A stretch of DNA of 64,000 nt from Ptiloglossa arizonensis (GCF_051014685.1 NW_027478518.1:620001-684000); one strand, 5' to 3'. Numbered from the stretch's first letter, positions 12,038-26,500 are shown. Notes: generated by a model not told the origin, from the letters alone. Translations and numbers: made by a program.

Positions 12038-15000
12038 TATTTTTTCCCCAGGCCTTTCTGGTTAAGCGTTTGGAGCAGCAGAATTGCGAAAAATTTCTTG
12101 TCCTCTCAACCATTTCTTAGCTTCAAACTCCCATATCTCGCGAACGGATTGACCTAACCCAAAAATTCCTATTGCACTTGAAAGTAGAAGCTTGCCCGAT
12201 TACAACGGTACGTGTATTTTTCCCCTAGGCCATTCTTGTTAAGCGATTGGAGTAGCAGAATTGCGAAAAATTTCTTGTCTTCTCAACCATTTCTTAGCTT
12301 CAAACTCCCATATCTCGCGAACGAATTGACCTAACCCAAAAATTCCTATTGCATTTGAAAGTAGAAGCTCGCCCGATTACAACGGTATGTGTATTTTTTC
12401 CCTAGCCCATTCTGGTTAAGCGTTTGGAGCAGCAGAAGTGGGAAAAATTCCTTGTCTTCTCAACCATTTCTTAGCTTCAAACTCCCATATCTCGCGAACC
12501 GATTGACCTAACCCAAAAATTCCTATTGCATTTGAAAGTAGAAACTCGCCCGATTACAACGGTACGTGTATTTTTCCCCTAGGCCATTCTGGTTAAGCGA
12601 TTGGAGCAGCAGAATTGCGAAAAATTTGTCGTCTTGTCAGCCATTTCTTAGCTTCAAAGTCCCATATCTCGCGAACGGATTGACCTAACCCAAAAATTCC
12701 TATTGCATTTGAAAGTAGAAACTCGCCCGATTACAAGAGTACGTGTATTTTTCCCCTAGGCCATTCTGGTTAAGCGATTGGAGCAGCAGAAGTGCGAAAA
12801 AATTTTTGCCTTCTCAACCATTCCTTGGCTTCAAACTCCCATATCTCGCGAACGGAATGACCTAACCAAACAATTCCTATTGCATCTGAAAGTAGAAACT
12901 CGCCCGATTACAGCTGTATGTGTGTTTTTTCCCTAGGCCATTCTGGTTAAGCGTTTGGAGCAGCAGAATTGCGAAAAATTTGTTCTCTTCTCAACGATTT
13001 CTTAGCTTCAAACTCCCATATCTCGCGAACGGATTGACCTAACCCAAAAATTCCTATTGCATTTGAAAGTAGAAGCTCGCCCGATTACAACGGTACGTGT
13101 ATCTTTCCCCTAGGCCATTCTGGTTAAGCGATTGGAGCAGCAGAATTGCGAAAAATTTGTTGTCTTGTCAGCCATTTCTTAGCTTCAAAGTCCCATATCT
13201 CGCGAACGGATTGACCTAACCCAAAAATTCCTATTGCATTTGAAAGTAGAAACTCGCCCGATTACAACGGTACGTGTATTTTTCCCCTAGGCCATTCTGG
13301 TTAAGCGATTGGAGCAGCAGAATTGCGAAAAATTTGTCGTCTTGTCAGCCATTTCTTAGCTTCAAAGTCCCATATCTCGCGAACGGATTGACCTAACCCA
13401 AAAATTCCTATTGCATTTGAAAGTAGAAACTCGCCCGATTACAAGGGTACGTGTATTTTTCCCCTAGGCCATTCTGGTTAAGCGATTGGAGCAGCAGAAT
13501 TGCGAAAAATTTTTTGCCTTCTCAACCATTCCTTGGCTTCAAACTCCCATATCTCGCGAACGGAATGACCTAACCAAACAATTCCTATTGCATCTGAAAG
13601 TAGAAGCTCGCCCGATTACAGCTGTATGTGTGTTTTTTCCCTAGGCCATTCTGGTTAAGCGTTTGGAGCAGCAGAATTGCGAAAAATTTGTTCTCTTCTC
13701 AACCATTTCTTAGCTTCAAACTCCCATATCTCGCGAACGAATTGACCTAACCCAAAAATTCCTATTGCATTTTAAAGTAGAAGCTCGCCCGATTACAACG
13801 GTATGTGTATTTTTTCCCTAGCCCATTCTGGTTAAGCGTTTGGAGCAGCTGAAGTGCGAAAAATATCTTGTCTTCTCAACCATTTCTTAGCTTCAAACTC
13901 CCATATCTCGCGAACCGATTGACCTAACCCAAAAATTCCTATTGCATTTGAAAGTAGAAACTCGCCCGATTACAACGGTACGTGTATTTTTCCCCTAGGC
14001 CATTCTGGTTAAGCGATTGGAGCAGCAGAATTGCGAAAAATTTCTTGTCTTCTCAACCATTTCTTAGCTTCAAAGTCCCATATCTCGCGAACGGATTGAC
14101 CTAACCCAAAAATTCCTATTGCATTTGAAAGTAGAAACTCGCCCGATTACAACGGTACGTGTATTTTTCCCCTAGGCCATTCTGGTTAAGCGATTGGAGC
14201 AGCAGAATTGCGAAAAATTTGTCGTCTTGTCAGCCGTTTCTTAGCTTCAAAGTCCCATATCTCGCGAACGGATTGACCTAACCCAAAAATTCCTATTGCA
14301 TTTGAAAGTAGAAACTCGCCCGATTACAAGGGTACGTGTATTTTTCCCCTAGGCCATTCTGGTTAAGCGATTGGAGCAGCAGAAGTGCGAAAAATTTTTT
14401 GCCTTCTCAACCATTCCTTGGCTTCAAACTCCCATATCTCGCGAACGGAATGACGTAACCAAACAATTCCTATTGCATCTGAAAGTAGAAACTCGCCCGA
14501 TTACAGCTGTATGTGTGTTTTTTCCCTAGCCCATTCTGGTTAAGCGTTTGGAGCAGCAGAATTGCGAAAAATTTGTTGTCTTGTCAGCCATTTCTTAGCT
14601 TCAAAGTCCCATATCTCGCGAACGGATTGACCTAACCCAGAAATTCCTATTGCATCTGAAAGTAGAAACTCGCCCGATTACAGCGGTATGTGTATTTTTT
14701 CCCCAGGCCTTTCTGGTTAAGCGTTTGGAGCAGCAGAATTGCGAAAAATTTCTTGTCCTCTCAACCATTTCTTAGCTTCAAACTCCCATATCTCGCGAAC
14801 GGATTGACCTAACCCAAAAATTCCTATTGCATTTGAAAGTAGAAACTCGCCCGATTACAACGGTACGTGTATTTTTCCCCTAGGCCATTCTGGTTAAGCG
14901 ATTGGAGCAGCAGAATTGCGAAAAATTTTTTGCCTTCTCAACCATTTCTTGGCTTCAAACTCCCATATCTCGCGAACGGACTGACCTAACCAAAAAATTC

Positions 15001-15046
15001 CTATTGCATCTGAAAGTAGAAACTCGCCCGATTACAGCTGTATGTG
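12038..15046. repeat. Mosaic 17-mer unit
   Basis: Order: e E E D A B C D A B E E D A C e F. The opening e E E D A follows the 14/16-mer pattern. Then B C D A B follows the 19-mer, with its private caacgatt (near 12993) and gtatcttt (near 13100). Then E E D A C e F returns to the 14-mer pattern, with aaatatcttg near 13861 and cagccgtttc near 14233. The unit looks like a recombinant between the two neighbouring unit types. Confidence 0.78.
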
Positions 15047-16285
15047 TGTTTTTTCCCTAGGCCATTCTGGTTAAGCGTTTGGAGCAGCAGAATTGCGAAA
15101 AATTTGTTCTCTTCTCAACCATTTCTTAGCTTCAAACTCCCATATCTCGCGAACGGATTGACCTAACCCAAAAATTCCTATTGCATTTTAAAGTAGAAGC
15201 TCGCCCGATTACAACGGTATGTGTATTTTTTCCCTAGCCCATTCTGGTTAAGCGTTTGGAGCAGCTGAAGTGCGAAAAATTTCTTGTCTTCTCAACCATT
15301 TCTTAGCTTCAAACTGCCATATCTCGCGAACGAATTGACCTAACCCAAAAATTCCTATTGCATTTGAAAGTAGAAGCTCGCCCGATTACAACGGTATGTG
15401 TATTTTTTCCCTAGCCCATTCTGGTTAAGCGTTTGGAGCAGCAGAAGTGCGAAAAATTTTTTGCCTTCTCAACCATTCCTTGGCTTCAAACTCCCATATC
15501 TCGCGAACGGAATGACCTAACCAAACAATTCCTATTGCATCTGAAAGTAGAAACTCGCCCGATTACAGCTGTATGTGTGTTTTTTCCCTAGGCCATTCTG
15601 GTTAAGCGTTTGGAGCAGCAGAATTGCGAAAAATTTGTTCTCTTCTCAACCATTTCTTAGCTTCAAACTCCCATATCTCGCGAACGGATTGACCTAACCC
15701 AAAAATTCCTATTGCATTTGAAAGTAGAAGCTCGCCCGATTACAACGGTACGTGTATTTTTCCCCTAGGCCATTCTGGTTAAGCGATTGGAGCAGCAGAA
15801 TTGCGAAAAATTTGTCGTCTTGTCAGCCGTTTCTTAGCTTCAAAGTCCCATATCTCGCGAACGGATTGACCTAACCCAAAAATTCCTATTGCATTTGAAA
15901 GTAGAAACTCGCCCGATTACAAGGGTACGTGTATTTTTCCCCTAGGCCATTCTGGTTAAGCGATTGGAGCAGCAGAAGTGCGAAAAATTTTTTGCCTTCT
16001 CAACCATTCCTTGGCTTCAAACTCCCATATCTCGCGAACGGAATGACGTAACCAAACAATTCCTATTGCATCTGAAAGTAGAAACTCGCCCGATTACAGC
16101 TGTATGTGTGTTTTTTCCCTAGCCCATTCTGGTTAAGCGTTTGGAGCAGCAGAATTGCGAAAAATTTGTTCTCTTCTCAACCATTTCTTAGCTTCAAACT
16201 CCCATATCTCGCGAACGAATTGACCTAACCCAAAAATTCCTATTGCATTTGAAAGTAGAAGCTCGCCCGATTACAACGGTATGTG
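15047..16285. repeat. Entry to the modular domain: B plus a 6-mer
   Basis: One B monomer, then E A B D A B (1062 bp). The E monomer carries aaactgccat at 15311 and gcagctgaag, marks that recur at 16373, 17789, 19028, 23276 and 24691 and define module starts to the right. The e/F monomers of the left domain stop here, apart from later single reappearances. Confidence 0.8.
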
Positions 16286-18940
16286 TATTTTCTCCCTAGC
16301 CCATTCTGGTTAAGCGTTTGGAGCAGCTGAAGTGCGAAAAATTTCTTGTCTTCTCAACCATTTCTTAGCTTCAAACTGCCATATCTCGCGAACGAATTGA
16401 CCTAACCCAAAAATTCCTATTGCATTTGAAAGTAGAAGCTCGCCCGATTACAACGGTATGTGTATTTTTTCCCTAGCCCATTCTGGTTAAGCGTTTGGAG
16501 CAGCAGAAGTGCGAAAAATTTTTTGCCTTCTCAACCATTCCTTGGCTTCAAACTCCCATATCTCGCGAACGGAATGACCTAACCAAACAATTCTTATTGC
16601 ATCTGAAAGTAGAAGCTCGCCCGATTACAGCTGTATGTGTGTTTTTTCCCTAGGCCATTCTGGTTAAGCGTTTGGAGCAGCAGAATTGCGAAAAATTTGT
16701 TCTCTTCTCAACCATTTCTTAGCTTCAAACTCCCATATCTCGCGAACGGATTGACCTAACCCAAAAATTCCTATTGCATTTGAAAGTAGAAGCTCGCCCG
16801 ATTACAACGGTACGTGTATTTTTCCCCTAGGCCATTCTGGTTAAGCGATTGGAGCAGCAGAATTGCGAAAAATTTGTTCTCTTCTCAACCATTTCTTAGC
16901 TTCAAACTCCCATATCTCGCGAACGAATTGACCTAACCCAAAAATTCCTATTGCATTTGAAAGTAGAAGCTCGCCCGATTACAACGGTACGTGTATTTTT
17001 CCCCTAGGCCATTCTGGTTAAGCGATTGGAGCAGCAGAATTGCGAAAAATTTGTCGTCTTGTCAGCCGTTTCTTAGCTTCAAAGTCCCATATCTCGCGAA
17101 CGGATTGACCTAACCCAAAAATTCCTATTGCATTTGAAAGTAGAAACTCGCCCGATTACAAGGGTACGTGTATTTTTCCCCTAGGCCATTCTGGTTAAGC
17201 GATTGGAGCAGCAGAAGTGCGAAAAATTTTTTGCCTTCTCAACCATTCCTTGGCTTCAAACTCCCATATCTCGCGAACGGAATGACGTAACCAAACAATT
17301 CCTATTGCATCTGAAAGTAGAAACTCGCCCGATTACAGCTGTATGTGTGTTTTTTCCCTAGCCCATTCTGGTTAAGCGTTTGGAGCAGCAGAATTGCGAA
17401 AAATTTGTTCTCTTCTCAACCATTTCTTAGCTTCAAACTCCCATATCTCGCGAACGAATTGACCTAACCCAGAAATTCCTATTGCATCTGAAAGTAGAAA
17501 CTCGCCCGATTACAGCGGTATGTGTATTTTTTCCCCAGGCCTTTCTGGTTAAGCGTTTGGAGCAGCAGAATTGCGAAAAATTTCTTGTCCTCTCAACCAT
17601 TTCTTAGCTTCAAACTCCCATATCTCGCGAACGGATTGACCTAACCCAAAAATTCCTATTGCATTTTAAAGTAGAAGCTCGCCCGATTACAACGGTATGT
17701 GTATTTTTTCCCTAGCCCATTCTGGTTAAGCGTTTGGAGCAGCTGAAGTGCGAAAAATTTCTTGTCTTCTCAACCATTTCTTAGCTTCAAACTGCCATAT
17801 CTCGCGAACGAATTGACCTAACCCAAAAATTCCTGTTGCATTTGAAAGTAGAAGCTCGCCCGATTACAACGGTATGTGTATTTTTTCCCTAGCCCATTCT
17901 GGTTAAGCGTTTGGAGCAGCAGAAGTGCGAAAAATTTTTTGCCTTCTCAACCATTCCTTGGCTTCAAACTCCCATATCTCGCGAACGGAATGACCTAACC
18001 AAACAATTCCTATTGCATCTGAAAGTAGAAACTCGCCCGATTACAGCTGTATGTGTGTTTTTTCCCTAGGCCATTCTGGTTAAGCGTTTGGAGCAGCAGA
18101 ATTGCGAAAAATTTGTTCTCTTCTCAACCATTTCTTAGCTTCAAACTCCCATATCTCGCGAACGGATTGACCTAACCCAAAAATTCCTATTGCATTTGAA
18201 AGTAGAAGCTCGCCCGATTACAACGGTACGTGTATTTTTCCCCTAGGCCATTCTGGTTAAGCGATTGGAGCAGCAGAATTGCGAAAAATTTGTTCTCTTC
18301 TCAACCATTTCTTAGCTTCAAACTCCCATATCTTGCGAACGAATTGACCTAACCCAAAAATTCCTATTGCATTTGAAAGTAGAAGCTCGCCCGATTACAA
18401 CGGTACGTGTATTTTTCCCCTAGGCCATTCTGGTTAAGCGATTGGAGCAGCAGAATTGCGAAAAATTTGTCGTCTTGTCAGCCGTTTCTTAGCTTCAAAG
18501 TCCCATATCTCGCGAACGGATTGACCTAACCCAAAAATTCCTATTGCATTTGAAAGTAGAAACTCGCCCGATTACAAGGGTACGTGTATTTTTCCCCTAG
18601 GCCATTCTGGTTAAGCGATTGGAGCAGCAGAAGTGCGAAAAATTTTTTGCCTTCTCAACCATTCCTTGGCTTCAAACTCCCATATCTCGCGAACGGAATG
18701 ACGTAACCAAACAATTCCTATTGCATCTGAAAGTAGAAACTCGCCCGATTACAGCTGTATGTGTGTTTTTTCCCTAGCCCATTCTGGTTAAGCGTTTGGA
18801 GCAGCAGAATTGCCAAAAATTTGTTCTCTTCTCAACCATTTCTTAGCTTCAAACTCCCATATCTCGCGAACGAATTGACCTAACCCAAAAATTCCTATTG
18901 CATTTGAAAGTAGAAGCTCGCCCGATTACAACGGTATGTG

Positions 18941-21064
18941 TATTTTCTCCCTAGCCCATTCTGGTTAAGCGTTTGGAGCAGCTGAAGTGCGAAAAATTTC
19001 TTGTCTTCTCAACCATTTCTTAGCTTCAAACTGCCATATCTCGCGAACGAATTGACCTAACCCAAAAATTCCTATTGCATTTGAAAGTAGAAGCTCGCCC
19101 GATTACAACGGTATGTGTATTTTTTCCCTAGCCCATTCTGGTTAAGCGTTTGGAGCAGCAGAAGTGCGAAAAATTTTTTGCCTTCTCAACCATTCCTTGG
19201 CTTCAAACTCCCATATCTCGCGAACGGAATGACCTAACCAAACAATTCTTATTGCATCTGAAAGTAGAAGCTCGCCCGATTACAGCTGTATGTGTGTTTT
19301 TTCCCTAGCCCATTCTGGTTAAGCGTTTGGAGCAGCAGAATTGCGAAAAATTTGTTCTCTTCTCAACCATTTCTTAGCTTCAAACTCCCATATCTCGCGA
19401 ACGAATTGACCTAACCCAAAAATTCCTATTGCATTTGAAAGTAGAAGCTCGCCCGATTACAACGGTATGTGTATTTTTTCCCTAGCCCATTCTGGTTAAG
19501 CGTTTGGAGCAGCAGAAGTGCGAAAAATTTCTTGTCTTCTCAACCATTTCTTAGCTTCAAACTCCCATATCTCGCGAACCGATTGACCAAACCCAAAAAT
19601 TCCTATTGCATTTGAAAGTAGAAACTCGCCCGATTACAACGGTACGTGTATTTTTCCCCTAGGCCATTCTGGTTAAGCGATTGGAGCAGCAGAATTGCGA
19701 AAAATTTTTTGCCTTCTCAACCATTCCTTGGCTTCAAACTCCCATATCTCGCGAACGGAATGACCTAACCAAACAATTCCTATTGCATCTGAAAGTAGAA
19801 GCTCGCCCGATTACAGCTGTATGTGTGTTTTTTCCCTAGGCCATTCTGGTTAAGCGTTTGGAGCAGCAGAATTGCGAAAAATTTGTTCTCTTCTCAACCA
19901 TTTCTTAGCTTCAAACTCCCATATCTCGCGAACGAATTGACCTAACCCAAAAATTCCTATTGCATTTGAAAGTAGAAGCTCGCCCGATTACAACGGTATG
20001 TGTATTTTTTCCCTAGCCCATTCTGGTTAAGCGTTTGGAGCAGCAGAAGTGCGAAAAATTTCTTGTCTTCTCAACCATTTCTTAGCTTCAAACCCCCATA
20101 TCTCGCGAACCGATTGACCTAACCCAAAAATTCCTATTGCATTTGAAAGTAGAAACTCGCCCGATTACAAGAGTACGTGTATTTTTCCCCTAGGCCATTC
20201 TGGTTAAGCGATTGGAGCAGCAGAAGTGCGAAAAATTTTTTGCCTTCTCAACCATTCCTTGGCTTCAAACTCCCATATCTCGCGAACGGAATGACCTAAC
20301 CAAACAATTCCTATTGCATCTGAAAGTAGAAACTCGCCCGATTACAGCTGTATGTGTGTTTTTTCCCTAGGCCATTCTGGTTAAGCGTTTGGAGCAGCAG
20401 AATTGCGAAAAATTTGTTCTCTTCTCAACCATTTCTTAGCTTCAAACTCCCATATCTCGCGAACGGATTGACCTAACCCAAAAATTCCTATTGCATTTGA
20501 AAGTAGAAGCTCGCCCGATTACAACGGTATGTGTATTTTTTCCCTAGCCCATTCTGGTTAAGCGTTTGGAGCAGCAGAAGTGCGAAAAATTTCTTGTCTT
20601 CTCAACCATTTCTTAGCTTCAAACCCCCATATCTCGCGAACCGATTGACCTAACCCAAAAATTCCTATTGCATTTGAAAGTAGAAACTCGCCCGATTACA
20701 AGAGTACGTGTATTTTTCCCCTAGGCCATTCTGGTTAAGCGATTGGAGCAGCAGAAGTGCGAAAAATTTTTTGCCTTCTCAACCATTCCTTGGCTTCAAA
20801 CTCCCATATCTCGCGAACGGAATGACCTAACCAAACAATTCCTATTGCATCTGAAAGTAGAAACTCGCCCGATTACAGCTGTATGTGTGTTTTTTCCCTA
20901 GGCCATTCTGGTTAAGCGTTTGGAGCAGCAGAATTGCGAAAAATTTGTTCTCTTCTCAACCATTTCTTAGCTTCAAACTCCCATATCTCGCGAACGGATT
21001 GACCTAACCCAAAAATTCCTATTGCATTTGAAAGTAGAAGCTCGCCCGATTACAACGGTACGTG
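18941..21064. repeat. E-A-B trimer repeated four times (531 bp each)
   Basis: Trimer starts at 18941, 19472, 20003 and 20534. The E monomers differ: the first has aaactgcc, the second has gattgaccaaaccc, the third and fourth have aaaccccc (20091 and 20622). The last two trimers are almost identical and look newest. The 36-mer to the right has one trimer at this position. Confidence 0.82.
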
Positions 21065-21949
21065 TATTTTTCCCCTAGGCCATTCTGGTTAAGCGATTGG
21101 AGCAGCAGAATTGCGAAAAATTTGTTGTCTTGTCAGCCATTTCTTAGCTTCAAAGTCCCATATCTCGCGAATGGATTGACCTTACCCAAAAATTCCTATT
21201 GCATTTGAAAGTAGAAACTCGCCCGATTACAACGGTACGTGTATTTTTCCCCTAGGCCATTCTGGTTAAGCGATTGGAGCAGCAGAATTGCGAAAAATTT
21301 GTCGTCTTGTCAGCCATTTCTTAGCTTCAAAGTCCCATATCTCGCGAACGGATTGACCTAACCCAAAAATTCCTATTGCATTTGAAAGTAGAAGCTCGCC
21401 CGATTACAACGGTATGTGTATTTTTTCCCTAGCCCATTCTGGTTAAGCGTTTGGAGCAGCAGAAGTGCGAAAAATTTCTTGTCTTCTCAACCATTTCTTA
21501 GCTTCAAACCCCCATATCTCGCGAACCGATTGACCTAACCCAAAAATTCCTATTGCATTTGAAAGTAGAAACTCGCCCGATTACAAGAGTACGTGTATTT
21601 TTCCCCTAGGCCATTCTGGTTAAGCGATTGGAGCAGCAGAAGTGCGAAAAATTTTTTGCCTTCTCAACCATTCCTTGGCTTCAAACTCCCATATCTCGCG
21701 AACGGAATGACCTAACCAAACAATTCCTATTGCATCTGAAAGTAGAAACTCGCCCGATTACAGCTGTATGTGTGTTTTTTCCCTAGGCCATTCTGGTTAA
21801 GCGTTTGGAGCAGCAGAATTGCGAAAAATTTGTTCTCTTCTCAACCATTTCTTAGCTTCAAACTCCCATATCTCGCGAACGGATTGACCTAACCCAAAAA
21901 TTCCTATTGCATTTGAAAGTAGAAGCTCGCCCGATTACAACGGTGTGTG

Positions 21950-23188
21950 TATTTTTCCCCTAGGCCATTCTGGTTAAGCGATTGGAGCAGCAGAATTGCG
22001 AAAAATTTGTCGTCTTGTCAGCCATTTCTTAGCTTCAAAGTCCCATATCTCGCGAACGGATTGACCTAAACCAAAAATTCCTATTGCATTTGAAAGTAGA
22101 AACTCGCCCTTTTACAAGGGAACGTGTATTTTTCCCCTATGCCATTCTGGTTAAGCGATTGGAGCAGCAGAAGTGCGAAAAATTTTTTGCCTTCTCAACC
22201 ATTCCTTGGCTTCAAACTCCCATATCTCGCGAACGGAATGACCTAACCAAACAATTCCTATTGCATTTGAAAGTAGAAACTCGCCCGATTACAGGTGTAT
22301 GTGTGTTTTTTCCCTAGGCCATTCTGGTTAAGCGTTTGGAGCAGCAGAATTGCGAAAAATTTGTTCTCTTCTCAACCATTTCTTAGCTTCAAACTCCCAT
22401 ATCTCGCGAACGGATTGACCTAACCCAAAAATTCCTATTGCACTTGAAAGTAGAAGCTTCCCCGATTACAACGGTACGTGTATTTTTCCCCTAGGCCATT
22501 CTGGTTAAGCGATTGGAGCAGCAGAATTGCGAAAAATTTGTTGTCTTGTCAGCCATTTCTTAGCTTCAAAGTCCCATATCTCGCGAACGGATTGACCTAA
22601 CCCAAAAATTCCTATTGCATTTGAAAGTAGAAACTCGCCCGATTACAACGGTACGTGTATTTTTCCCCTAGGCCATTCTGGTTAAGCGATTGGAGCAGCA
22701 GAATTGCGAAAAATTTGTCGTCTTGTCAGCCATTTCTTAGGTTCAAAGTCCCATATCTCGCGAACGGATTGACCTAACCCAAAAATTCCTATTGCATTTG
22801 AAAGTAGAAACTCGCCCGATTACAAGGGTACGTTTATTTTTTCCCTAGGCCATTCTGGTTAAGCGATTGGAGCAGCAGAATTGCGAAAAATTTTTTGCCT
22901 TCTCAACCATTCCTTGGCTTCAAACTCCCATATCTCGCGAACGGAATGACCTAACCAAACAATTCCTATTGCATCTGAAAGTAGAAGCTCGCCCGATTAC
23001 AGCTGTATGTGTGTTTTTTCCCTAGGCCATTCTGGTTAAGCGTTTGGAGCAGCAGAATTGCGAAAAATTTGTTCTCTTCTCAACCATTTCTTAGCTTCAA
23101 ACTCCCATATCTCGCGAACGGATTGACCTAACCCAAAAATTCCTATTGCATTTGAAAGTAGAAGCTCGCCCGATTACAACGGTATGTG
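21950..23188. repeat. 7-mer D A B C D A B
   Basis: A 1239-bp block whose first monomer has taaaccaaaaatt and cgcccttttacaaggg (22105), followed by attacaggtgtatg and gaagcttcccc (near 22456). Its last D has taggttcaaag (near 22740) and cgtttatttttt (near 22831). All these marks return at 28321-29559, and the first several also at 29560-30798. Confidence 0.83.
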
Positions 23189-23365
23189 TATTTTCTCCCT
23201 AGCCCATTCTGGTTAAGCGTTTGGAGCAGCTGAAGTGCGAAAAATTTCTTGTCTTCTCAACCATTTCTTAGCTTCAAACTGCCATATCTCGCGAACGAAT
23301 TGACCTAACCCAAAAATTCCTATTGCATTTGAAAGTAGAAGCTCGCCCGATTACAACGGTATGTG

Positions 23366-23541
23366 TATTTTTTCCCTAGCCCATTCTGGTTAAGCGTTTG
23401 GAGCAGCAGAAGTGCGAAAATTTTTTGCCTTCTCAACCATTCCTTGGCTTCAAACTCCCATATCTCGCGAACGGAATGACCTAACCAAACAATTCTTATT
23501 GCATCTGAAAGTAGAAGCTCGCCCGATTACAGCTGTATGTG
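23366..23541. repeat. 176-bp A monomer
   Basis: The A tract is one base shorter (gcgaaaattttttgcc instead of gcgaaaaattttttgcc), near 23418. This single deletion accounts for the 1-bp shift in all later distances, such as 6371 and 5840. It lies in the A5T6 tract, so slippage is likely. Confidence 0.85.
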
Positions 23542-26500
23542 TGTTTTTTCCCTAGGCCATTCTGGTTAAGCGTTTGGAGCAGCAGAATTGCGAAAAATTT
23601 GTTCTCTTCTCAACCATTTCTTAGCTTCAAACTCCCATATCTCGCGAACGGATTGACCTAACCCAAAAATTCCTATTGCATTTGAAAGTAGAAGCTCGCC
23701 CGATTACAACGGTACGTGTATTTTTCCCCTAGGCCATTCTGGTTAAGCGATTGGAGCAGCAGAATTGCGAAAAATTTGTTCTCTTCTCAACCATTTCTTA
23801 GCTTCAAACTCCCATATCTCGCGAACGAATTGACCTAACCCAAAAATTCCTATTGCATTTGAAAGTAGAAGCTCGCCCGATTACAACGGTACGTGTATTT
23901 TTCCCCTAGGCCATTCTGGTTAAGCGATTGGAGCAGCAGAATTGCGAAAAATTTGTCGTCTTGTCAGCCGTTTCTTAGCTTCAAAGTCCCATATCTCGCG
24001 AACGGATTGACCTAACCCAAAAATTCCTATTGCATTTGAAAGTAGAAACTCGCCCGATTACAAGGGTACGTGTATTTTTCCCCTAGGCCATTCTGGTTAA
24101 GCGATTGGAGCAGCAGAAGTGCGAAAAATTTTTTGCCTTCTCAACCATTCCTTGGCTTCAAACTCCCATATCTCGCGAACGGAATGACGTAACCAAACAA
24201 TTCCTATTGCATCTGAAAGTAGAAACTCGCCCGATTACAGCTGTATGTGTGTTTTTTCCCTAGCCCATTCTGGTTAAGCGTTTGGAGCAGCAGAATTGCG
24301 AAAAATTTGTTCTCTTCTCAACCATTTCTTAGCTTCAAACTCCCATATCTCGCGAACGAATTGACCTAACCCAGAAATTCCTATTGCATCTGAAAGTAGA
24401 AACTCGCCCGATTACAGCGGTATGTGTATTTTTTCCCCAGGCCTTTCTGGTTAAGCGTTTGGAGCAGCAGAATTGCGAAAAATTTCTTGTCCTCTCAACC
24501 ATTTCTTAGCTTCAAACTCCCATATCTCGCGAACGGATTGACCTAACCCAAAAATTCCTATTGCATTTTAAAGTAGAAGCTCGCCCGATTACAACGGTAT
24601 GTGTATTTTTTCCCTAGCCCATTCTGGTTAAGCGTTTGGAGCAGCTGAAGTGCGAAAAATTTCTTGTCTTCTCAACCATTTCTTAGCTTCAAACTGCCAT
24701 ATCTCGCGAACGAATTGACCTAACCCAAAAATTCCTATTGCATTTGAAAGTAGAAGCTCGCCCGATTACAACGGTATGTGTATTTTTTCCCTAGCCCATT
24801 CTGGTTAAGCGTTTGGAGCAGCAGAAGTGCGAAAAATTTTTTGCCTTCTCAACCATTCCTTGGCTTCAAACTCCCATATCTCGCGAACGGAATGACCTAA
24901 CCAAACAATTCCTATTGCATCTGAAAGTAGAAACTCGCCCGATTACAGCTGTATGTGTGTTTTTTCCCTAGGCCATTCTGGTTAAGCGTTTGGAGCAGCA
25001 GAATTGCGAAAAATTTGTTCTCTTCTCAACCATTTCTTAGCTTCAAACTCCCATATCTCGCGAACGGATTGACCTAACCCAAAAATTCCTATTGCATTTG
25101 AAAGTAGAAGCTCGCCCGATTACAACGGTACGTGTATTTTTCCCCTAGGCCATTCTGGTTAAGCGATTGGAGCAGCAGAATTGCGAAAAATTTGTTCTCT
25201 TCTCAACCATTTCTTAGCTTCAAACTCCCATATCTCGCGAACGAATTGACCTAACCCAAAAATTCCTATTGCATTTGAAAGTAGAAGCTCGCCCGATTAC
25301 AACGGTACGTGTATTTTTCCCCTAGGCCATTCTGGTTAAGCGATTGGAGCAGCAGAATTGCGAAAAATTTGTCGTCTTGTCAGCCGTTTCTTAGCTTCAA
25401 AGTCCCATATCTCGCGAACGGATTGACCTAACCCAAAAATTCCTATTGCATTTGAAAGTAGAAACTCGCCCGATTACAAGGGTACGTGTATTTTTCCCCT
25501 AGGCCATTCTGGTTAAGCGATTGGAGCAGCAGAAGTGCGAAAAATTTTTTGCCTTCTCAACCATTCCTTGGCTTCAAACTCCCATATCTCGCGAACGGAA
25601 TGACGTAACCAAACAATACCTATTGCATCTGAAAGTAGAAACTCGCCCGATTACAGCTGTATGTGTGTTTTTTCCCTAGCCCATTCTGGTTAAGCGTTTG
25701 GAGCAGCAGAATTGCGAAAAATTTGTTCTCTTCTCAACCATTTCTTAGCTTCAAACTCCCATATCTCGCGAACGAATTGACCTAACCCAAAAATTCCTAT
25801 TGCATTTGAAAGTAGAAGCTCGCCCGATTACAACGGTATGTGTATTTTTTCCCTAGCCCATTCTGGTTAAGCGTTTGGAGCAGCAGAAGTGCGAAAAATT
25901 TCTTGTCTTCTCAACCATTTCTTAGCTTCAAACCCCCATATCTCGCGAACCGATTGACCTAACCCAAAAATTCCTATTGCATTTGAAAGTAGAAACTCGC
26001 CCGATTACAAGAGTACGTGTATTTTTCCCCTAGGCCATTCTGGTTAAGCGATTGGAGCAGCAGAAGTGCGAAAAATTTTTTGCCTTCTCAACCATTCCTT
26101 GGCTTCAAACTCCCATATCTCGCGAACGGAATGACCTAACCAAACAATTCCTATTGCATCTGAAAGTAGAAACTCGCCCGATTACAGCTGTATGTGTGTT
26201 TTTTCCCTAGGCCATTCTGGTTAAGCGTTTGGAGCAGCAGAATTGCGAAAAATTTGTTCTCTTCTCAACCATTTCTTAGCTTCAAACTCCCATATCTCGC
26301 GAACGGATTGACCTAACCCAAAAATTCCTATTGCATTTGAAAGTAGAAGCTCGCCCGATTACAACGGTACGTGTATTTTTCCCCTAGGCCATTCTGGTTA
26401 AGCGATTGGAGCAGCAGAATTGCGAAAAATTTGTTGTCTTGTCAGCCATTTCTTAGCTTCAAAGTCCCATATCTCGCGAACGGATTGACCTTACCCAAAA

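Larger units (their letters stand above)
16286..23188. repeat. Modular higher-order repeat, 39-mer (6903 bp)
   Basis: Module order: an 8-mer (E A B B D A B e, 16286-17701), a 7-mer (E A B B D A B, 17702-18940), four E-A-B trimers (18941-21064), a C-D dimer (21065-21418), one E-A-B trimer (21419-21949) and a 7-mer (D A B C D A B, 21950-23188). These total 39 monomers and 39 x 177 = 6903 exactly, so no net indel lies inside. Linked private variants include tattttctcccta at 16287, caattcttattgc near 16590 and cgcccttttacaaggg at 22105. The next 6.4 kb repeats the scheme. Confidence 0.83.

Noticed and set aside
22084..22317. 77-codon open frame, and a similar one at 50227-50460
   Set aside because: Same cause: chance loss of stops in adjacent monomers with the same repeated peptide. 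No start context, no gene neighbours.
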